A stretch of DNA of 8,061 nt. Source: Eggerthellaceae bacterium. Lineage in GTDB: Bacteria; Actinomycetota; Coriobacteriia; Coriobacteriales; Eggerthellaceae. This document shows positions 6,456 through 8,061 of this stretch, in pieces; positions within the stretch are counted from its first letter, which is position 1; each line of letters begins with the position of its first letter. The notes below the pieces were generated by a model, which made no database searches, was not told where the DNA came from, and saw nothing but the letters and a program-made list of their open reading frames with translations. The translations under genes and the position numbers were made by a program. The DNA is taken from the NCBI GenBank assembly GCA_900754495.1, contig CAAEDC010000053.1:1-8061 (forward strand). The letters are read 5' to 3'.

Positions 6456-7463
6456 TTAGGCGAGCTCGGCGGCCTCCACGGTGATGCCCTGCTCCTCGTA
6501 GTACTTGGCGGCACCCGGGTGGTAGGGGACGCCCTTGACCGAGGAGGCCTCCTCGAGGCTCAGCTCGGAGTACTTGGCATGCGCCTCGGCGTTGTCGGAA
6601 GCGCCGTCGAACAGCGACTTGGTGAAGCCGTAGATGGCGTCCTCGCCGATGTAGTTGCTGGCCAGCACGACCGCGCCGACGGAGACGGTGGTGGTGTCGG
6701 ACTCGAGGCCGTACACGTCGGCCGGGATGGTGGCCTTGGCGTAGTACGGGGAAGCCTCGATCAGCTTGTCGACATGCTCGTCGTCCATGGAGACCAGGTA
6801 GGCGGTCTTGGTGGTGGACAGGTCGGTGATGGCGGTGGTGGGGGCGCCGGCGACGATGAAGGCGGCGTCGATCTTGTCGTCCTTCAGGGAGTCGGCGGAG
6901 TCGGCGAACGACTGGTACACCGGGGTGATGTCGTCAAGCGTCAGATCGTAGGCGCTCAGCACGTCGACCGCGTTGAAGTACACGCCGGAGTTGGCGGCGC
7001 CAACGGAGACGGTCTTGCCGGCCAGGTCGGCGACGGTCTTGATGTCGGGGTTGCAGGTGACGATCTGGACCTGCTCCTGGTACAGGGTGGCCACCACGGA
7101 GAAGTCGGTGTAGGCGCCGGTGTCCTGGAACAGGTTGGTGCCCTCGTAGGCGTAGGCGGTCACGTCGGACTGGCAGAACACGATGTCGGCGTCGTCGTCC
7201 TGCAGAGCCTGGACGTTGGCCTGGGAGCCGTTGCTGGACAGGGCGGTCACGGACACGCCGTAGTCGCCGTTGGTGGCGTACTGGGCGAGCACGCTGCCGT
7301 AGGCGTAGTAGGTGCCCGACTCGCCGCCGGTCATGAAGCGGAGGTTGGTGCTCTCGGAGCCGCCTTCGCCGTCACCCGATCCGCCGCCGCTGCAGCCGAC
7401 CAGGCCGAGGGCCAGCACGCCGGCGAACGCCGCCGCGAGCAGGACCCGCATCTTCTTCTTCAT
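6456..7463 (-). CDS. TAXI-family TRAP transporter solute-binding lipoprotein
   Basis: The 335-residue protein captures the solute outside the membrane and hands it to the fused permease encoded downstream. It opens with a lipoprotein signal (MKKKMRVLLAAAF, then LVGC with C24 as the lipidated cysteine) and a Gly/Ser-rich linker, as expected for a single-membrane cell. TAXI hallmarks follow: FMTGGESGTYYAYG (43-56), SSNGSQANVQALQDDDADIVFCQSD (76-100, in two parts), DLAGKTVSVGAANSG (146-160), KIDAAFIVAGAPTTAI (197-212) and the C-terminal VPYHPGAAKYYEEQG (312-326). Known TAXI proteins bind glutamate or other dicarboxylate-like ligands; the ligand here is not readable. Cysteines C97 and C137 could form a disulfide. 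ATG 7463 was chosen because AAGGAG (7471-7476) lies seven bases away and the signal peptide begins there; the open frame further upstream (to 7592) lacks coding character. Confidence 0.97.
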   Translation of the reverse strand: MKKKMRVLLAAAFAGVLALGLVGCSGGGSGDGEGGSESTNLRFMTGGESGTYYAYGSVLAQYATNGDYGVSVTALSSNGSQANVQALQDDDADIVFCQSDVTAYAYEGTNLFQDTGAYTDFSVVATLYQEQVQIVTCNPDIKTVADLAGKTVSVGAANSGVYFNAVDVLSAYDLTLDDITPVYQSFADSADSLKDDKIDAAFIVAGAPTTAITDLSTTKTAYLVSMDDEHVDKLIEASPYYAKATIPADVYGLESDTTTVSVGAVVLASNYIGEDAIYGFTKSLFDGASDNAEAHAKYSELSLEEASSVKGVPYHPGAAKYYEEQGITVEAAELA

Positions 7464-7483
7464 AGGTTTTCTCCTTCCCTCCT

Positions 7484-7520
7484 CGGCGCCGCCTCGTCCG
7501 GCTTCGGTTCCTCGGCGCCG
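7484..7520 (-). promoter_or_regulatory. Leader hairpin just upstream of the TAXI ribosome site
   Basis: CGGCGCCG occurs at 7484-7491 and 7513-7520. Because the 8-mer is its own reverse complement, the two copies can pair around a 21-base loop that itself holds CCG-GCTT-CGG (7498-7507). They are the core of an exact 12-bp direct repeat, CCTCGGCGCCGC (7481-7492 and 7510-7521). In the minus-strand message the stem ends seven bases before AAGGAG, close enough to affect ribosome access or RNA stability. No known riboswitch was recognised. Confidence 0.45.
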
Positions 7521-7605
7521 CGCGTCCGCGAAGATGTGGACGCTTTGTGTAAAGCCTGCGGCAATTGTAGCGATTCGCTGCGGGGAAACCACCCACGAAA
7601 ATGCG

Positions 7606-7635
7606 ATTTAACAAATATAATCGGTGAAATCACAA
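7606..7635 (-). promoter_or_regulatory. Candidate promoter and operator region for the TAXI-TRAP genes
   Basis: On the minus strand TTGTGA (7635-7630) and TTAAAT (7611-7606) are 18 bp apart, each matching four of six consensus positions; transcription would begin near 7600, giving a leader of about 135 bases. The patch also carries the inverted pair GATTT (7605-7609) and AAATC (7627-7631), a possible LysR-type binding site. The plus strand has a perfect TATAAT at 7616-7621 but no good -35 partner. Composition contrasts sharply with the GC-rich flanks, which supports a promoter here more than the exact boxes. Confidence 0.3.
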
Positions 7636-7708
7636 GAAAACATTGTGGATGGGCGCTGTTTTGACCTACAGTTAAAGTACAAGGCGATTGCGGGCGCGCG
7701 GCGTGCAG

Positions 7709-7924
7709 CACGGCATACGGCATGGCGCGCGGTGCGGAACGCGCGGTGCGTGGCGCGTGATGTGTCGTGCGGAATGCGGCGCGGGGCGCACGAAACGTCA
7801 CATGCCGTGCGGAATGCGGCGAGTGGCATGCGGAACAGCGCATGCGGGGTGCGGGGCGTTGCGGACAGAGCGGTGCGCGAAGCGCGCGGCGTGCCGCGCG
7901 TCATACGGCATACGACATACGGCA
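7709..7924. repeat. Degenerate heptanucleotide-like repeat tract
   Basis: The pentamer TGCGG begins at 7733, 7768, 7775, 7808, 7815, 7829, 7843, 7850 and 7860. Within 7808-7856 the spacing follows a seven-base register (TGCGGAA, TGCGGCG, AGTGGCA, TGCGGAA, CAGCGCA, TGCGGGG, TGCGGGG). A second form, CATACGG, CATACGA, CATACGG, is tandem at 7902-7922, and CATACGG also occurs at 7714. The exact 16-mer CGTGCGGAATGCGGCG is found twice, 40 bp apart (7766-7781 and 7806-7821). This looks like a decaying short tandem repeat with a seven-base unit, similar in form to heptanucleotide repeats described in cyanobacteria, although no relation is claimed. It occupies the upstream region of the LysR gene. Confidence 0.65.
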
Positions 7925-7942
7925 CGGACGGGGGAGGTTACG

Positions 7943-8061
7943 TTGATCGAATCGTGGGATTGGCTGATCCAGCTGGTGGAGGCGGGGTCGTTCACGCGCG
8001 CCTCCGAGAAGCTCCACGTGTCCCAGCAGACGCTCAGCGCGCGTTTGGCGACGCTCGAGAA
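7943..8061 (+). CDS. LysR-family transcriptional regulator, N-terminal part (3' end outside window)
   Basis: Only 39 complete codons are visible. Translation from TTG 7943 gives MIESWDWLIQLVEAGSFTRA followed by SEKLHVSQQTLSARLATLE, the winged helix-turn-helix opening of LysR regulators: the FxxxVExGSFTxAxxxLxxSQxxLSxxxxxLE pattern, with S-Q-Q-T-L-S at the recognition helix. TTG was chosen because GGGGAGG (7931-7937) lies five bases upstream and the LysR pattern begins right after it; no ATG fits. The effector-binding domain is outside the window. It is transcribed away from the TAXI-TRAP genes across a shared 479-bp region, the usual arrangement in which a LysR protein controls the divergent transporter in response to a small molecule, often the transported compound or a derivative. 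That functional link is inference. Confidence 0.88.
   Translation, partial: MIESWDWLIQLVEAGSFTRASEKLHVSQQTLSARLATLE

Larger units (their letters stand above)
7464..7942. other. 479-bp divergent intergenic region between the TAXI and LysR genes
   Basis: This gap holds no gene that I can support. From left to right it contains the TAXI ribosome site and a leader hairpin (7471-7520), a GC-rich leader, an AT-rich patch (about 7600-7682) that probably holds the promoters and operators for both directions, a repeat tract (about 7709-7924), and the LysR ribosome site (7931-7937). Short open frames cross the repeat on the minus strand but have Arg/His/Ala-rich, repeat-driven translations and no convincing ribosome sites. 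Confidence 0.75.

Noticed and set aside
6456..7463. DctP-type TRAP or ABC-type binding protein
   Set aside because: The GGESGTYY start, the SVGAANSG segment and the C-terminal YHPGAAKYYEEQG are TAXI features, and the partner is a fused 4TM/12TM permease with no ATPase gene.
7616..7621. Perfect TATAAT as a plus-strand promoter for the LysR gene
   Set aside because: No -35-like hexamer at suitable distance and the start codon is over 300 bp away; kept only as part of the general promoter region.
6399..7664. Plus-strand open frame (421 codons) opposite the TAXI gene
   Set aside because: Val/Gly/Asp/Leu-rich shadow sequence; the minus strand has a lipobox and a full set of TAXI motifs.
7709..7924. 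CRISPR array
   Set aside because: Repeats are short, degenerate and only about seven bases, without constant repeats of 23-40 bases or unique spacers, and no cas gene is nearby.
7460..7995. Small minus-strand open frames across the repeat tract
   Set aside because: Translations are repetitive runs of Arg, His, Ala, Pro and Thr driven by the DNA repeat, with no convincing start signals.

Overview
The window is GC-rich (by eye about 65% G+C), gene-dense bacterial DNA with seven genes, two of them cut by the window edges. G+C content, a TAXI-type TRAP transporter whose membrane subunits are fused into one chain, a phasin-like/UbiB-like pair and a LysR regulator together suggest a high-GC actinobacterium of the Coriobacteriia, perhaps Eggerthellaceae. 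This is inferred from gene content and style, since the window has no rRNA or other phylogenetic marker.

Layout. Bases 1-2903 are read on the + strand: the 3' end of an EamA/DMT-type membrane exporter, a small phasin-like coiled-coil protein (668-1069) and a UbiB/AarF/ABC1-family kinase-like protein (1245-2903). A perfect 13-bp stem-loop at 2964-2994 separates this block from the converging minus-strand block and can end transcription from both sides. The minus-strand block, in transcription order, is a TAXI solute-binding lipoprotein (7463 to 6456), a fused 4TM/12TM TRAP permease (6158 to 4029) and an RmlD-like NAD(P)-dependent short-chain dehydrogenase (3938 to 3093). Reading away from the TAXI gene on the + strand is the start of a LysR-family regulator (from 7943, cut by the window end).

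How the genes may work together. The TAXI lipoprotein and fused permease form one complete TRAP importer, which would use an ion gradient to take up a small organic solute, probably an organic or amino acid. The solute cannot be read from the sequence. The divergent LysR gene is the natural candidate regulator, and an AT-rich patch at about 7600-7682 is the likely promoter/operator region. The two importer genes are separated by 297 bp holding a terminator-like hairpin and an array of G-runs spaced about 22 bp apart, so the binding protein is probably made in excess over the permease. The phasin-like and UbiB-like genes may form a lipid- or quinone-related pair.

The least explained non-coding elements are the heptanucleotide-like repeat between the TAXI and LysR genes (about 7709-7924) and the G-run array inside the TRAP locus (6231-6333). 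No tRNA, rRNA, CRISPR array, transposase or attachment site was seen.
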